Assembly (NCBI RefSeq): GCF_002355335.1
Contig: NZ_AP014946.1
Coordinates: 2,557,501 to 2,621,500, forward strand
Direction: 5' to 3'
From: Variibacter gotjawalensis
GTDB taxonomy: Bacteria > Pseudomonadota > Alphaproteobacteria > Rhizobiales > Xanthobacteraceae
DNA length: 64,000 bases
Each line of letters begins with the position of its first letter. Within the stretch, counting starts at the first letter, position 1. Below are positions 33,981 to 42,354 of this stretch, one piece after another. The translations under genes and the position numbers were made by a program. Under the pieces are notes generated by a model. The model was not told the origin of the DNA and searched no databases. It saw only the letters and a list, made by a program, of their open reading frames with translations.

Positions 33981-35780
33981 ATGGATACGGACCGTTTGGG
34001 CCGGCTGCAGTGGGCCGGTGGCGCCGCCATAGTTTTAGGGTGCCTTGTCTTAGGGCTCTTCCTCGTTTTCGAAGCCCGCAGTGATTGCACGCAATACAAA
34101 GCCGCCGGAGAGGCGCTCTCGCACCATCACGTTGCGACGCGTCTCACGCACGCGATCTCGGCCGAGCGCGCGATGTCTGCGCTGTCGGCGATCGATCCCA
34201 ATCCGGATACGGCACGCACGATCGTGACGCGGCGCGATCGCACGGACGCGGAGCTTGGCGTGTTCAAGCAAATGCTCGTTGCGAGCTTTGGTGCGCAGGG
34301 CGAGCTGCAGGCGCTCATGCAGCGGTTGGAGGATCGCCTCGGCAACGCGCGCGACACCGTGAATGGCGTGATCGCCCTGCCGATCGATCAGCGAGCGAAT
34401 TCTCATGTCGCCGATGTGATCGGTGCAATGTTCGCGGTTTGCGACATCATGTCGGGATTACGCGACAAGATCGGCCAGGCCGTCATCAAGTCTTCGCCGG
34501 ATGTCACGAGCGACATCCTGCTTGTGACGACCGCCAGCGCGTTGCGCGAGCAGGGCGGCAGGCTCGGTGCGTCGGTCGTTCTCTATCTGGCGCCGTCCGA
34601 GAAGGAACTCGAGCGCGGCGCGGTGCGCGAGTTCGACGAAGCTATCGGACGCATCGCTGTGCTGCTGAGCTCACTGACCGGAGTTCTCGGTCCGGCCTTC
34701 GGCGACGCGGATGTCGAGCGCGCCGCGAGCGAGATGCAGAACCTGTTTGTCGCGACGTCGGTCCCTCTTGCAACGCAGATTGTGCGCGGCGAAGCGAAAG
34801 CCGTTTACACGTCGAAAAGCTTCGCCGACGCCTTTATCCCAGGGCTTTATGCAATCGAGAAGGTGTTCGAGGCGATTGCGAATGCGTCGCGCCGGAAGAT
34901 CGAGGCCAAGCGCGATGCCGCGTACCGGAAGACGGTGCAGGCCGCGATTCCGACCGGCGCTATGCTCGTGATTTCGCTGGCCGTTGTGTCGATCTTCCGT
35001 CGCCGCGTTTTTCAGCCGCTGGCCGGGGCGCAAGAGCAGATCGAAGCGATTGCGCGCGGCGATCTTGCGCATGCATCGTTCAAGTCGAAAGTGGCGAGTG
35101 AGCTGCAATCTCTGTTTCCCGGTCTCGCGCTCGTGCGCGACAATCAACTCCAGCTCGAACGCGATCAGCAGCGGATCAGCGACCAGTTCGACCGCCTGTC
35201 GGAAACCGACCAGCTTACCGGTTGCTTGAACCGCGTCGCGTTCTTGCGGCGGGCAAAGCGTGTCGTCGAAGCGGCCAACGCAAAGGAGATCGCGCTCGCA
35301 ATCGTCGTCTTCGATATCGACGAGCTGAAATGGGTCAACAGCGCCGGCGGCTACGTCGCGGGCGATGAGACGCTCAAGAAGACCGCCACCGAACTCGGGC
35401 ACTATATCGGCGAGGGCGATCTCTTCGCACGCTACGGAGGCGACGAGTTCGCGATGCTGTTCGCGGCGCGGGACCGTTATTCGGCGCTCGCGACCGCCGA
35501 AGCGATGCGCCGGCATATCGAGAAGTCGCTCGTGACCTTCGGCGGGACCAAAACCACCGCAAGCTTCGGCATGGCGTTCCGCGCCTGCGACTCGGGGCTT
35601 GGGCTAGAGCAACTGATGGCGACGGCGGAGCGGCGGCTGGTCGCCGCCAAGGCTCACGGCCGCAACTGTGTCTGCGCCGGCGACGATGACGCACCGGCGA
35701 CCGCGACATTGCCGCTGGGCAAGCCGCGAAACCGCCCACGAAACGACAGGGCGCAGGCCGCCAGATCAACCCGGCGTTAA
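33981..35780 (+). CDS. Diguanylate cyclase (GGDEF) with two-helix periplasmic sensor
   Basis: Probable c-di-GMP synthase, 599 aa. Two membrane helices (about 13-31 and 325-346) frame a ~290-residue periplasmic sensor of the nitrate/NIT-like helical type (SAERAMSALSAIDPNPDTARTIVTRRDRTDAEL resembles NIT domains). A HAMP-like linker precedes the catalytic domain with DIDELKWVN and the active site RYGGDEF at 484-490. The allosteric RxxD product-inhibition site, normally five residues ahead, reads GEGD, so feedback control is probably absent. The tail is Arg/Pro-rich. ATG at 33981 has only a weak ribosome site. Confidence 0.86.
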   Translation: MDTDRLGRLQWAGGAAIVLGCLVLGLFLVFEARSDCTQYKAAGEALSHHHVATRLTHAISAERAMSALSAIDPNPDTARTIVTRRDRTDAELGVFKQMLVASFGAQGELQALMQRLEDRLGNARDTVNGVIALPIDQRANSHVADVIGAMFAVCDIMSGLRDKIGQAVIKSSPDVTSDILLVTTASALREQGGRLGASVVLYLAPSEKELERGAVREFDEAIGRIAVLLSSLTGVLGPAFGDADVERAASEMQNLFVATSVPLATQIVRGEAKAVYTSKSFADAFIPGLYAIEKVFEAIANASRRKIEAKRDAAYRKTVQAAIPTGAMLVISLAVVSIFRRRVFQPLAGAQEQIEAIARGDLAHASFKSKVASELQSLFPGLALVRDNQLQLERDQQRISDQFDRLSETDQLTGCLNRVAFLRRAKRVVEAANAKEIALAIVVFDIDELKWVNSAGGYVAGDETLKKTATELGHYIGEGDLFARYGGDEFAMLFAARDRYSALATAEAMRRHIEKSLVTFGGTKTTASFGMAFRACDSGLGLEQLMATAERRLVAAKAHGRNCVCAGDDDAPATATLPLGKPRNRPRNDRAQAARSTRR

Positions 35781-35808
35781 CCATGCTCATTCTATCACCA
35801 TTAACCAT
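35777..35808 (+). promoter_or_regulatory. Two TTAACCAT boxes, CtrA-like sites
   Basis: The octamer TTAACCAT occurs at 35777-35784 and again at 35801-35808 as a direct repeat with a 24-base period. This octamer is known as a CtrA half site in alphaproteobacteria. The first overlaps the last codons of the GGDEF gene; both lie 46-77 bases before the start of the beta-barrel gene, consistent with cell-cycle control. Confidence 0.5.
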
Positions 35809-35853
35809 AGGGCTCCTGCGCCACGCGGGAGCGGGGGCCCGTGGAGAGCATTT

Positions 35854-37515
35854 GTGCGTTCGGAGTGGCAACGACGCGTGTTCTGGCTCGGCCTCGTGGG
35901 GGCGGGAGCCCTGACGGCTGCGCTGATGGCGTCCGATGTCCAGGCGCAGGTCCGCCTGCGCGGCACGACGTCCGCAACCGACGACGACCCCGATCAGCTT
36001 TACCAGCGCCGTCCGCAGCAGCGCCGCGATGGCCGCCGCCAGACGCCGCCGCGCTCGCCCAGCGCCGGCCGCACCGGTTTCAACTCATCGAACGTGACCG
36101 ATCCTGCGGCTATTCCGGGCGCCAGCGGTTCGACCTTGCCGCCGCCGAGCCAGAACGTGCCACGCGCGGTGCCGCGCCGTGTCGCTCCGCCGCCGTCGAC
36201 GACAGCCGACTCACGTCCGGGACGCCGCAGCGGAATTGCGCCGCAGCAAGCAGGGCGCATCGGCGCATCGATCACGCCGCTGCCTCCCGGCATCGCGACG
36301 CCGCTCATACGCCCGCGCCGTCCGCAGGACGACGCCGATCCGTTCGCGCCGGTCGGTATCCGCGCCGGCTCCTTCACGCTACGGCCCGCCTTCGAGGCGA
36401 CGACCGGCTACGACACCCAGCCGTCGCGCTTCCCGGGCGGCAAGGGCGCGTGGTTCTACACGCTCGCGCCGGAACTCGTCGCCAATTCGAACTGGTCGCG
36501 GCACGCGCTCGATGCGGATATTCGCGGCAGTTACATCGACTATAACGGCCAGCCGTTCCTCAATCGGCCGAACATGGAGGCGAGGCTGCGTGGCCGCATC
36601 GACGTGACGCGCGACACCACGGTGAATATCGAAGCGCGCGACTTGCTCTCCACCGACTATCCGAACAGCCCCGATCTCAATCCGGATCCGAACGTGCCGT
36701 CGCCCGCGCTGTCGCGACTGCCGATCCGCAATACGATCGGCGGCGATCTCGGCGTCGTGCAGCGATTCAACCGCTTCGAGGTGGGCCTCAAGGGCAGCAT
36801 CGACCGTACCACCTGGCAGGATTCCGAGTTCTCCAACGGAACCACCGCCAGCAACGAGTCGCGCAACTACAACCAATACGGCGTCGCGCTGCGTGCGGCT
36901 TATGAGCTGACGCCCGGCGTCAAGCCGTTCGCCGAAATCGCTTACGACAAGCGCGTTCGCGACATCGAGATCGATCCGTTCGGATTCCGCCGCTCGTCCG
37001 ACGGCGTGACCGGCAAGATCGGTACGACGTTCGAAATCAGCCGGAAGCTCACCGGCGAAGTCTCGATCGGCTACATCACGCGAACTTACAAGGACGCGAA
37101 CCTGCCGGAACTGCGCGGCGTTATCGCGGACGCATCGCTGATCTGGTCCGCGACGGGTCTCACGACCGTGCGCCTCACCGCGCGCTCGACCGCGGACGAA
37201 AGCGCCGTCGATGGCGTTGCGGGTGTTCTGCGCCGCGATTACGGCATCCAAGTCGATCACGCTTTCCGCCGCTGGCTGATCGGCACCGCGCGCTTCGGCT
37301 ACGGCGAAGACGACTATATCGGCCAGTTCCCGCTCAACAACACGCTCGTAACGCGCTTCGACAAACGCTACCTCGCCTCGATCGGGCTGACGTATCGCGT
37401 GAACCGCAGCGTTCAGATCAAGGGCGAGCTGCGCCAGGAGTGGATGCGCTCGACCTATCCGGGCGTCGACTACACGGCAACCGTCGCCTTGGTTGGACTG
37501 CGGCTTCAGCGCTGA
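35854..37515 (+). CDS. Outer membrane beta-barrel protein (BBP2-like) with Pro/Arg-rich linker
   Basis: Probable outer membrane protein, 553 aa. After a signal peptide cleaved near VQA (residue 31) comes a Pro/Arg/Gln-rich segment of about 140 residues, then the domain beginning GIRAGSFTLRPAFEATTGYDTQPSRFPGGKGAWFYTLAPEL, made of alternating beta strands and ending with an aromatic-rich VALVGLRLQR strand. This matches the putative beta-barrel porin 2 type often found next to polysaccharide genes. GTG at 35854 has GGAGAG five bases upstream. The long polar N-terminal linker is unusual and may span peptidoglycan. Confidence 0.78.
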   Translation: MRSEWQRRVFWLGLVGAGALTAALMASDVQAQVRLRGTTSATDDDPDQLYQRRPQQRRDGRRQTPPRSPSAGRTGFNSSNVTDPAAIPGASGSTLPPPSQNVPRAVPRRVAPPPSTTADSRPGRRSGIAPQQAGRIGASITPLPPGIATPLIRPRRPQDDADPFAPVGIRAGSFTLRPAFEATTGYDTQPSRFPGGKGAWFYTLAPELVANSNWSRHALDADIRGSYIDYNGQPFLNRPNMEARLRGRIDVTRDTTVNIEARDLLSTDYPNSPDLNPDPNVPSPALSRLPIRNTIGGDLGVVQRFNRFEVGLKGSIDRTTWQDSEFSNGTTASNESRNYNQYGVALRAAYELTPGVKPFAEIAYDKRVRDIEIDPFGFRRSSDGVTGKIGTTFEISRKLTGEVSIGYITRTYKDANLPELRGVIADASLIWSATGLTTVRLTARSTADESAVDGVAGVLRRDYGIQVDHAFRRWLIGTARFGYGEDDYIGQFPLNNTLVTRFDKRYLASIGLTYRVNRSVQIKGELRQEWMRSTYPGVDYTATVALVGLRLQR

Positions 37516-37584
37516 CGTGAATTTGCCTTCGCGGTTGCGCAATTCGCGCGGAATTACCGCGCAATTGGCTGCGACATCGGTGGC

Positions 37585-37827
37585 ATGAAAACGTGTCTGA
37601 TCATCGCGGCCGCGATCGTGTGCCTCGCGCCGCTATCGAGCGCGCAGGCCGAAGTCCGCTTCGGCCGCAACGTCTATATCGGCGGCCATAACTTCTCGCA
37701 TCAGACCTACGGACCGAAGCGAAAGCTGCGCGTGCATCTTTATGACCGCCAGCCACGCAATGCGGGCTGCAAATGGCAAACGGGCCGCCATTCGGCGACC
37801 CGTGTGTGTCATCTCAAGGGGCGCTAA
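37585..37827 (+). CDS. Small secreted protein, unknown function
   Basis: An 80-aa product with a clear signal peptide (residues 1-22, ending SAQA) and a mature, basic 58-residue protein starting EVRFGRNVYIGGHNFSHQTYGPKRKLRVHLYDR. Two Cys near the C-terminus (about 62 and 75) could form a disulfide. I do not recognise a family. It lies between the beta-barrel gene and galU, with a 70-base leader, and is probably transcribed with the barrel gene or alone. Confidence 0.6.
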   Translation: MKTCLIIAAAIVCLAPLSSAQAEVRFGRNVYIGGHNFSHQTYGPKRKLRVHLYDRQPRNAGCKWQTGRHSATRVCHLKGR

Positions 37828-37842
37828 GCCGGAATCAGAATC

Positions 37843-38721
37843 TCAGGCTTTGCCGAGAAGCTTCTGAATCTCGTCGCGGAATTGCTTCGACACCGACTTG
37901 TCGGCAAGCGCGTAAGCCGCATTCGCCATCAGAAAGCCGAGCTTCGACCCGGTGTCGTAGATTTCGCCGTCGAAGCGATAGCCGAAGAAGTCTTGGCTTT
38001 TGGCGAGCGTGAGCATCGAGTCCGTAAGCTGAATTTCGCCGCCCGCGCCGGCGCCTTGCTTGGCCAGCAGGCCGAAGATTTCCGGCTGCAGAATGTAGCG
38101 GCCCGAGATCATGTAGTTCGACGGAGCGTCCTCGACCTTCGGCTTCTCGACCATCTCGGTAACGCGGAAGCCCGGACCTTTAGCTTCGCCGACGCCGACG
38201 ATGCCGTATTGGTGGACCTGCTCGCGCGGCACTTCGGAGACCGCGATCACGTTGCCGGCGGATTCTTTGTAGACGTCCATCATGCCGGCGAGGGCGCCGC
38301 GCTTGCCGAGATGCAACATGTCCGGCAGCAGTAGCGCGAACGGCTCGTCGCCGACGATATCGCGCGCGCACCAGACGGCGTGGCCGAGCCCGAGCGGCTC
38401 CTGCTGGCGCGTGAAGCTGGTCTGACCGGCCGCCGGAAGGCCAGCCGCGAGAATTTCGATCTCGGTTTTCTTGTTGCCGCGTTTGGCAAGCGTCACGTCG
38501 AGCTCGAACTGTTTGTCGAAGTGATCTTCGATCGAGCCTTTGTTGCGGCCCGTGATGAAGATGAAATGCTCGATGCCGGCTTCGCGCGCTTCCTCGACCA
38601 CATGCTGGATCACCGGGCGGTCGACGACCGGCATCATCTCTTTGGGCACGGCCTTGGTGGCGGGAAGGAACCGGGTGCCGAGACCGGCGACGGGAAACAC
38701 GGCTTTGCGGATGGGCTTCAT
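37843..38721 (-). CDS. galU: UTP-glucose-1-phosphate uridylyltransferase
   Basis: Makes UDP-glucose from UTP and glucose-1-phosphate for glycogen, polysaccharide and osmoregulated glucan synthesis. The 292-aa sequence shows the nucleotidyl transferase core: [55 protein letters not shown] and [19 protein letters not shown], then EIQLTDSM and the final [17 protein letters not shown]. All substrate-binding motifs are intact. It converges on the small secreted protein gene and is divergent from the lytic transglycosylase. Confidence 0.95.
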   Translation of the reverse strand: MKPIRKAVFPVAGLGTRFLPATKAVPKEMMPVVDRPVIQHVVEEAREAGIEHFIFITGRNKGSIEDHFDKQFELDVTLAKRGNKKTEIEILAAGLPAAGQTSFTRQQEPLGLGHAVWCARDIVGDEPFALLLPDMLHLGKRGALAGMMDVYKESAGNVIAVSEVPREQVHQYGIVGVGEAKGPGFRVTEMVEKPKVEDAPSNYMISGRYILQPEIFGLLAKQGAGAGGEIQLTDSMLTLAKSQDFFGYRFDGEIYDTGSKLGFLMANAAYALADKSVSKQFRDEIQKLLGKA

Positions 38722-38905
38722 GGAGGTCCGTTGAAATCCGTTGAGAGCAGTGGGAGGGGGAGGCTCGGTAGATCACGCGAACTTTAAGAAACTGAGTCCA
38801 AGCGGTTCAAGCGATTCAGACATTTGCCTGTACCGGAAACGTCTTATCGCCGGATGCGACGGCACTGTGGTGACCTGTCGCAGTCTGATTGCGGGGCCAG
38901 GATCG

Positions 38906-38920
38906 TTAAGCCAACCGTAA
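38906..38920 (+). promoter_or_regulatory. CtrA-like TTAA-N7-(G)TAA site before the transglycosylase
   Basis: TTAA-gccaacc-GTAA (38906-38920) differs at one base from the full CtrA consensus TTAA-N7-TTAA and lies 56 bases before the start codon of the lytic transglycosylase gene. A single near-match is weak evidence on its own. Confidence 0.25.
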
Positions 38921-38975
38921 GGGTAATGACGGCCTAATCAACCCCTCGGTGTTCTTGTTTTTGCGTGAGTATCTG

Positions 38976-40307
38976 ATGTCGCGTTTGCGTGATTTTGCCT
39001 TGTTGTCCGCCGCCTTGTCGTTGAGCTATCCGGCATCCTCCGCGGCCCAAAATACCGGTGCGTCCCGTTTTACAACCGGTTCCGTCACGCAATCCGCTCC
39101 GGCACCTAAGCCACCGGCCGTCTGGAGCGGCCAATCCGGCGCATCCGGTCACCCGCTGATGACCGCACAGGCGATCCGCCAGTCGGCCGCAAGTTTTCCT
39201 CAATGCATCGAAGGCCTGTGGCCGGCCGCGCATAAGCGCGGCATCACCCGCGCGACCTTCGACGCCAATCTGCGCGGCGTGACGCCCGACCTGAAGATCA
39301 TGGACTTCATGGACGCGCAGCCGGAGTTTACCAAAGCGTTCTGGGAATATCTCGACGTTCTCGTCACCGAAAGCCGCATCCAGAAGGGGCGCGAGATGCT
39401 CGCACAGCATCGCGCGACCTTCGACAAGGTCGAGCGGCAATACGGCGTTGACCGTCATATCATCGCGGCCATCTGGGGCATCGAGTCGAACTACTCGACC
39501 CGCATGGGCGATCGCCCGGTCGTCCGCTCGACCGCGACGCTCGCCTGCGTCGGCCGTCGTCAAGAATACTTCCGTGAGGAGTTGCTCGCTGCGCTCGAGA
39601 TCATCAATCGCGGCGACGTGCGCGCCGATCTGATGCGCGGCTCGTGGGCCGGCGCGTTCGGTCCGACGCAATTCATGCCGACCGCCTTCAAGCGTCACGC
39701 CGTCGACTTCGACGGCGACGGTCATCGCAACATCATCGAGACGCCGGCCGACCTCTTCGCATCGACGTCGAACATGCTCAAGAAGAGCGGCTGGCAGACC
39801 GGGCAAGGTTGGGGCTACGAGGTCGTCGTCCCGCAGCGCTTCAACTACATCATGGCGGATCGTTCGAAGCAGCTCACGATCGCGCAGTGGGAAAAGATGG
39901 GCCTGCGCCGGGCCGGCGATCGCCCGTTCCCGAACCCGAATGCGAAGGCTTACCTGACGGTGCCGGCTGGCGCGCGCGGCCCGGGCTTCCTGATGGCCGG
40001 CAACTTCCTCGCCATCATGAAATACAATCCGTCAGAGGCTTACGCTCTCGCCATCGGACATCTCGCCGACCGCCTGCGCGGCGGCGGTGCTTTCGTCCAG
40101 GCTTGGCCGCAGGACGAGCAGGTGCTGTCGCGTTCTGAACGCCTCGAATTACAACAGCGTCTCGTCAGCCGCGGCTTCGATGCCGGATCGGACGGGCGCT
40201 TGAGCCACAAAACCCGCATGGCCGTCATCAGCTATCAGGCTTCCGCCGGGCTAACGCCCGACGGCTTTGCTTCCGGATCGCTGCTTCAGCGGCTGCGCGG
40301 GCGCTAA
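38976..40307 (+). CDS. Lytic murein transglycosylase (MltB-like) with peptidoglycan-binding domain
   Basis: Periplasmic muramidase-like enzyme that cleaves glycan strands to 1,6-anhydro products. The 443-aa protein has a signal peptide (near SSAA), an SLT_2 domain with the catalytic Glu in AIWGIESNYSTR (Glu170), the supporting GSWAGAFGPTQFMPTAFKRHAVDFDGDGHRNI motif and a C-terminal PG_binding_1 domain (LVSRGFDAGSDGRLSHKTRMAVISYQ). ATG at 38976 fits the usual signal start; a GTG nine codons earlier is possible. A CtrA-like box lies upstream. It converges on terC with nine bases between stops. Confidence 0.9.
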   Translation: MSRLRDFALLSAALSLSYPASSAAQNTGASRFTTGSVTQSAPAPKPPAVWSGQSGASGHPLMTAQAIRQSAASFPQCIEGLWPAAHKRGITRATFDANLRGVTPDLKIMDFMDAQPEFTKAFWEYLDVLVTESRIQKGREMLAQHRATFDKVERQYGVDRHIIAAIWGIESNYSTRMGDRPVVRSTATLACVGRRQEYFREELLAALEIINRGDVRADLMRGSWAGAFGPTQFMPTAFKRHAVDFDGDGHRNIIETPADLFASTSNMLKKSGWQTGQGWGYEVVVPQRFNYIMADRSKQLTIAQWEKMGLRRAGDRPFPNPNAKAYLTVPAGARGPGFLMAGNFLAIMKYNPSEAYALAIGHLADRLRGGGAFVQAWPQDEQVLSRSERLELQQRLVSRGFDAGSDGRLSHKTRMAVISYQASAGLTPDGFASGSLLQRLRGR

Positions 40308-40316
40308 GCGCCTGCG

Positions 40317-40994
40317 CTAACCACCACCGATCCCGAGCGAGCCCGCCCAGGCTCGCGCGAACGGTGCGACTTCGAGCGAGCCGCGATAGATCATCTCGAC
40401 CGCGACATAGAGAATGATCGCGAGGCCGACGTAAGCGATCCAGCGGTGCTTCTGCAGCAGGTTCGCGATGTAGCTGGCGGCAAGACCCATCAACGCAATC
40501 GAGAGCACGAGACCGAACACCAGAATGTACGGGTGTTCGCGTGCAGCGCCCGCAACCGCGAGCACGTTGTCGAGCGACATCGAAACGTCCGCGATAAGGA
40601 TTTGCCACGAGGCTTGAGCGAACGTCTTTTGCGGCGGGCCACCGCCATGCATTGTCGCGGAGCCGTCCGGGTTGACGGAGAAGTCGCCGCCGGCTGGCTC
40701 CGGCACCTGATGGCGCAACTCGCGCCACATCTTCCAGCACACCCACAACAGCAGCAGTCCACCGGCGAGCAGCAGGCCAACGATCGAGAGCAGTTGGGCG
40801 GTGACCGCCGCAAAGCCGATACGCAGCACGGTGGCTGCCGCGATGCCGACCAGGATCGCGCGTGCGCGCTGCTCTTTCGGCAGTCCGGCCGCAGCGAGGC
40901 CGATAACGACCGCATTGTCGCCGGCAAGAACTAGGTCGATCATAATGACTTGGGCGAGTGCCGTGAGGGCGGGGCCGGTCATCCATTCAAACAT
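40317..40994 (-). CDS. TerC family integral membrane protein
   Basis: Polytopic membrane protein of the TerC/YjbE group, 225 aa with seven hydrophobic helices. Hallmarks are the paired acidic motifs IDLVLAGDNAVVIGLA near residue 20 and ADVSMSLDNVLAVAGAA near 134, which contain the conserved Asp and Asn residues thought to bind metal. A hydrophilic loop of about 30 residues lies between helices 3 and 4. Family members are linked to metal (Mn2+) export and metalation of exported proteins; that role is inferred. GGAGAATACCG precedes the ATG, giving a strong start. Confidence 0.88.
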   Translation of the reverse strand: MFEWMTGPALTALAQVIMIDLVLAGDNAVVIGLAAAGLPKEQRARAILVGIAAATVLRIGFAAVTAQLLSIVGLLLAGGLLLLWVCWKMWRELRHQVPEPAGGDFSVNPDGSATMHGGGPPQKTFAQASWQILIADVSMSLDNVLAVAGAAREHPYILVFGLVLSIALMGLAASYIANLLQKHRWIAYVGLAIILYVAVEMIYRGSLEVAPFARAWAGSLGIGGG

Positions 40995-41036
40995 CGGTAT
41001 TCTCCAAACATGAACAGCGGAAAGCGTCGCGAGCCG

Positions 41037-41369
41037 TTACGGCTTGCGTTGCGCTTCGAGGATCGGAATGACTTCGGAGGGATCGCTCATGAGAGCAGCG
41101 ACGATGCCGAACAGCGTCAGCGCGCCGGCGACGTCCCAATAGGTGACGTCGTTACCGGTGCGCGGCGCTTGCCGCCGCCACGCGAAGAGGGCGACACTCA
41201 TCGCCGCAGCGATCAGAAATGTGCTCAGCACCGGCAGCACGAGCGGGCGCGGCAACGTCCAAAGGACGGTCGCGGCAGTAGCGGCCAGAGCGATCGAAAG
41301 GATCGCCGCCAGCAGTCGCGGGCCTTGATGACGCGTTTGTGAACCAGCGACAGGCAGTCGAACTGGCAT
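41037..41369 (-). CDS. Small membrane protein with three predicted helices
   Basis: A 110-aa protein of unknown function. After a polar N-terminus (MPVRLPVAGSQTRHQGPR) three hydrophobic segments follow at about 20-42, 44-64 and 81-97, the last ahead of a polar tail containing SDPSEVIPILEAQRKP. I do not recognise the family. GGGGAGGAG sits four bases before the ATG at 41369, the strongest ribosome site in the region. It lies upstream of terC on the same strand with a 42-base gap, so the two may be co-transcribed. Confidence 0.75.
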   Translation of the reverse strand: MPVRLPVAGSQTRHQGPRLLAAILSIALAATAATVLWTLPRPLVLPVLSTFLIAAAMSVALFAWRRQAPRTGNDVTYWDVAGALTLFGIVAALMSDPSEVIPILEAQRKP

Positions 41370-41444
41370 CGGCTCCTCCCCCGATACCTGCGCGGCCTTC
41401 AGCACCAAACTTAAATGTGCTACGCAGAAACGCGCGCAGGTCTA

Positions 41445-41476
41445 TGCACTAAAGACATGTGCAGTAAGTTTGAAAC
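41445..41476 (+). promoter_or_regulatory. Candidate operator upstream of the XRE gene
   Basis: Direct half sites TGCACTAA (41445-41452) and TGCAGTAA (41460-41467) are 15 bases apart and are followed at once by the dyad GTTTGAAAC (41468-41476). The block is 58-89 bases before the XRE start, a suitable place for autoregulation. Spacing and position are seen; function is inferred. Confidence 0.4.
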
Positions 41477-41533
41477 TAGTAATGCAAGAACGGTGCAGGG
41501 ATCAAGAGGGTTCCACCCTTGGGAACGTCGTCG

Positions 41534-41845
41534 ATGCATTTTCATAAGGCTGCGCCGGAGGCCAAAATCCTCCGGAAAAATGCCGGTGCGTGGCTAAAAC
41601 AGCTGCGCAATCACGCCGGTTTGTCCCAGGTGGAACTCGCCCAGAAGCTGGGCCTCAAGTACTATACGTTTGTGTCGCAGGTCGAAAACGGCTTCGGCCG
41701 CGTTCCGACTGAGAGCATGGAAGCTTGGGCATTGGCGCTGAATGTGGAGCCCAGCGTTTTTGCCCGCCAACTTGTGGCGTTTTACGATCCGGAGCTCCAC
41801 CGCCTCCTGTTTGAACAGAAAGACGATGAACGTACTCCCATTTAG
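41534..41845 (+). CDS. XRE family helix-turn-helix regulator
   Basis: Small DNA-binding protein, 103 aa. The Cro/CI-type helix-turn-helix is residues about 20-75 (WLKQLRNHAGLSQVELAQKLGLKYYTFVSQVENGFGRVPTESMEAWALALNVEPSVFARQLVAFY). No second domain is visible. ATG at 41534 is used; a TTG five codons earlier is possible. It overlaps the next gene by 20 bases, so both are made from one message. It is not the antitoxin of a recognisable toxin: the partner does not resemble HipA, RelE or HigB. Confidence 0.88.
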   Translation: MHFHKAAPEAKILRKNAGAWLKQLRNHAGLSQVELAQKLGLKYYTFVSQVENGFGRVPTESMEAWALALNVEPSVFARQLVAFYDPELHRLLFEQKDDERTPI

Positions 41846-42269
41846 ACGAATCGAAGCGCAGGGCTTCAGCGAGGCCGAGATGGCCACCTTGAGCGCGATC
41901 TATGCGCCGGCGACCGCCAGCGGCATCGTCGCAAGTCTCGAATTCGGCGAGACGGAACTGGGTGAACCGCAGGCATATTTCGTCGGCATGGCGCCGGATC
42001 ACGACTGCGTTCTGTGCGTATCGCGCGTTGCCGGCCGCTACATCGTCGAGGACGGAGCAGGGCAGGTCGTCGCCGACAAGGTGGGGCTGCGCACGCTCGG
42101 CGAGAGCGCATCGCGCGCATTGCGGGCCGGCAAGGCCGGGATGATCGCGCAGGTCGCGGGTCTTTGGTACGCGGCGCGTGAATTCTTCGAAGAGAAGGTC
42201 GAGCCCGTGATGGCGGAAGCGACAGAAGTCGCCACGCATTTCGCGCCGCAGCTGGCCGCATTGGTCTGA
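41826..42269 (+). CDS. Conserved-looking protein overlapping the XRE gene, unknown function
   Basis: A 147-aa soluble protein starting MNVLPFRRIEAQGFSEAEMATLSAIYAPATASGIV. It contains a mixed alpha/beta middle (LGEPQAYFVGMAPDHDCVLCVSRVAGRYIVEDGAGQVVADK) with two Cys in a CVLC pair and a long C-terminal amphipathic helix (AAREFFEEKVEPVMAEATEVATHFAPQLAALV). I do not recognise a family. The start overlaps the last 20 bases of the XRE gene in another frame, so the partners are coupled. A ligand- or signal-sensing role for the regulator is a guess. Confidence 0.7.
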   Translation: MNVLPFRRIEAQGFSEAEMATLSAIYAPATASGIVASLEFGETELGEPQAYFVGMAPDHDCVLCVSRVAGRYIVEDGAGQVVADKVGLRTLGESASRALRAGKAGMIAQVAGLWYAAREFFEEKVEPVMAEATEVATHFAPQLAALV

Positions 42270-42354
42270 TCGACCGCACCTCAGGTTCCGTCGCGTCCTT
42301 GCACGCGACGGCGCGGTGACTATTGTGCGCCCTTCGTGAATGGAAGGCGCTCTT

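Noticed and set aside
41534-42269. Toxin-antitoxin assignment for the XRE pair
   Set aside because: The second product has no resemblance to HipA, HigB, RelE or other known toxins, so the label would be unsupported.
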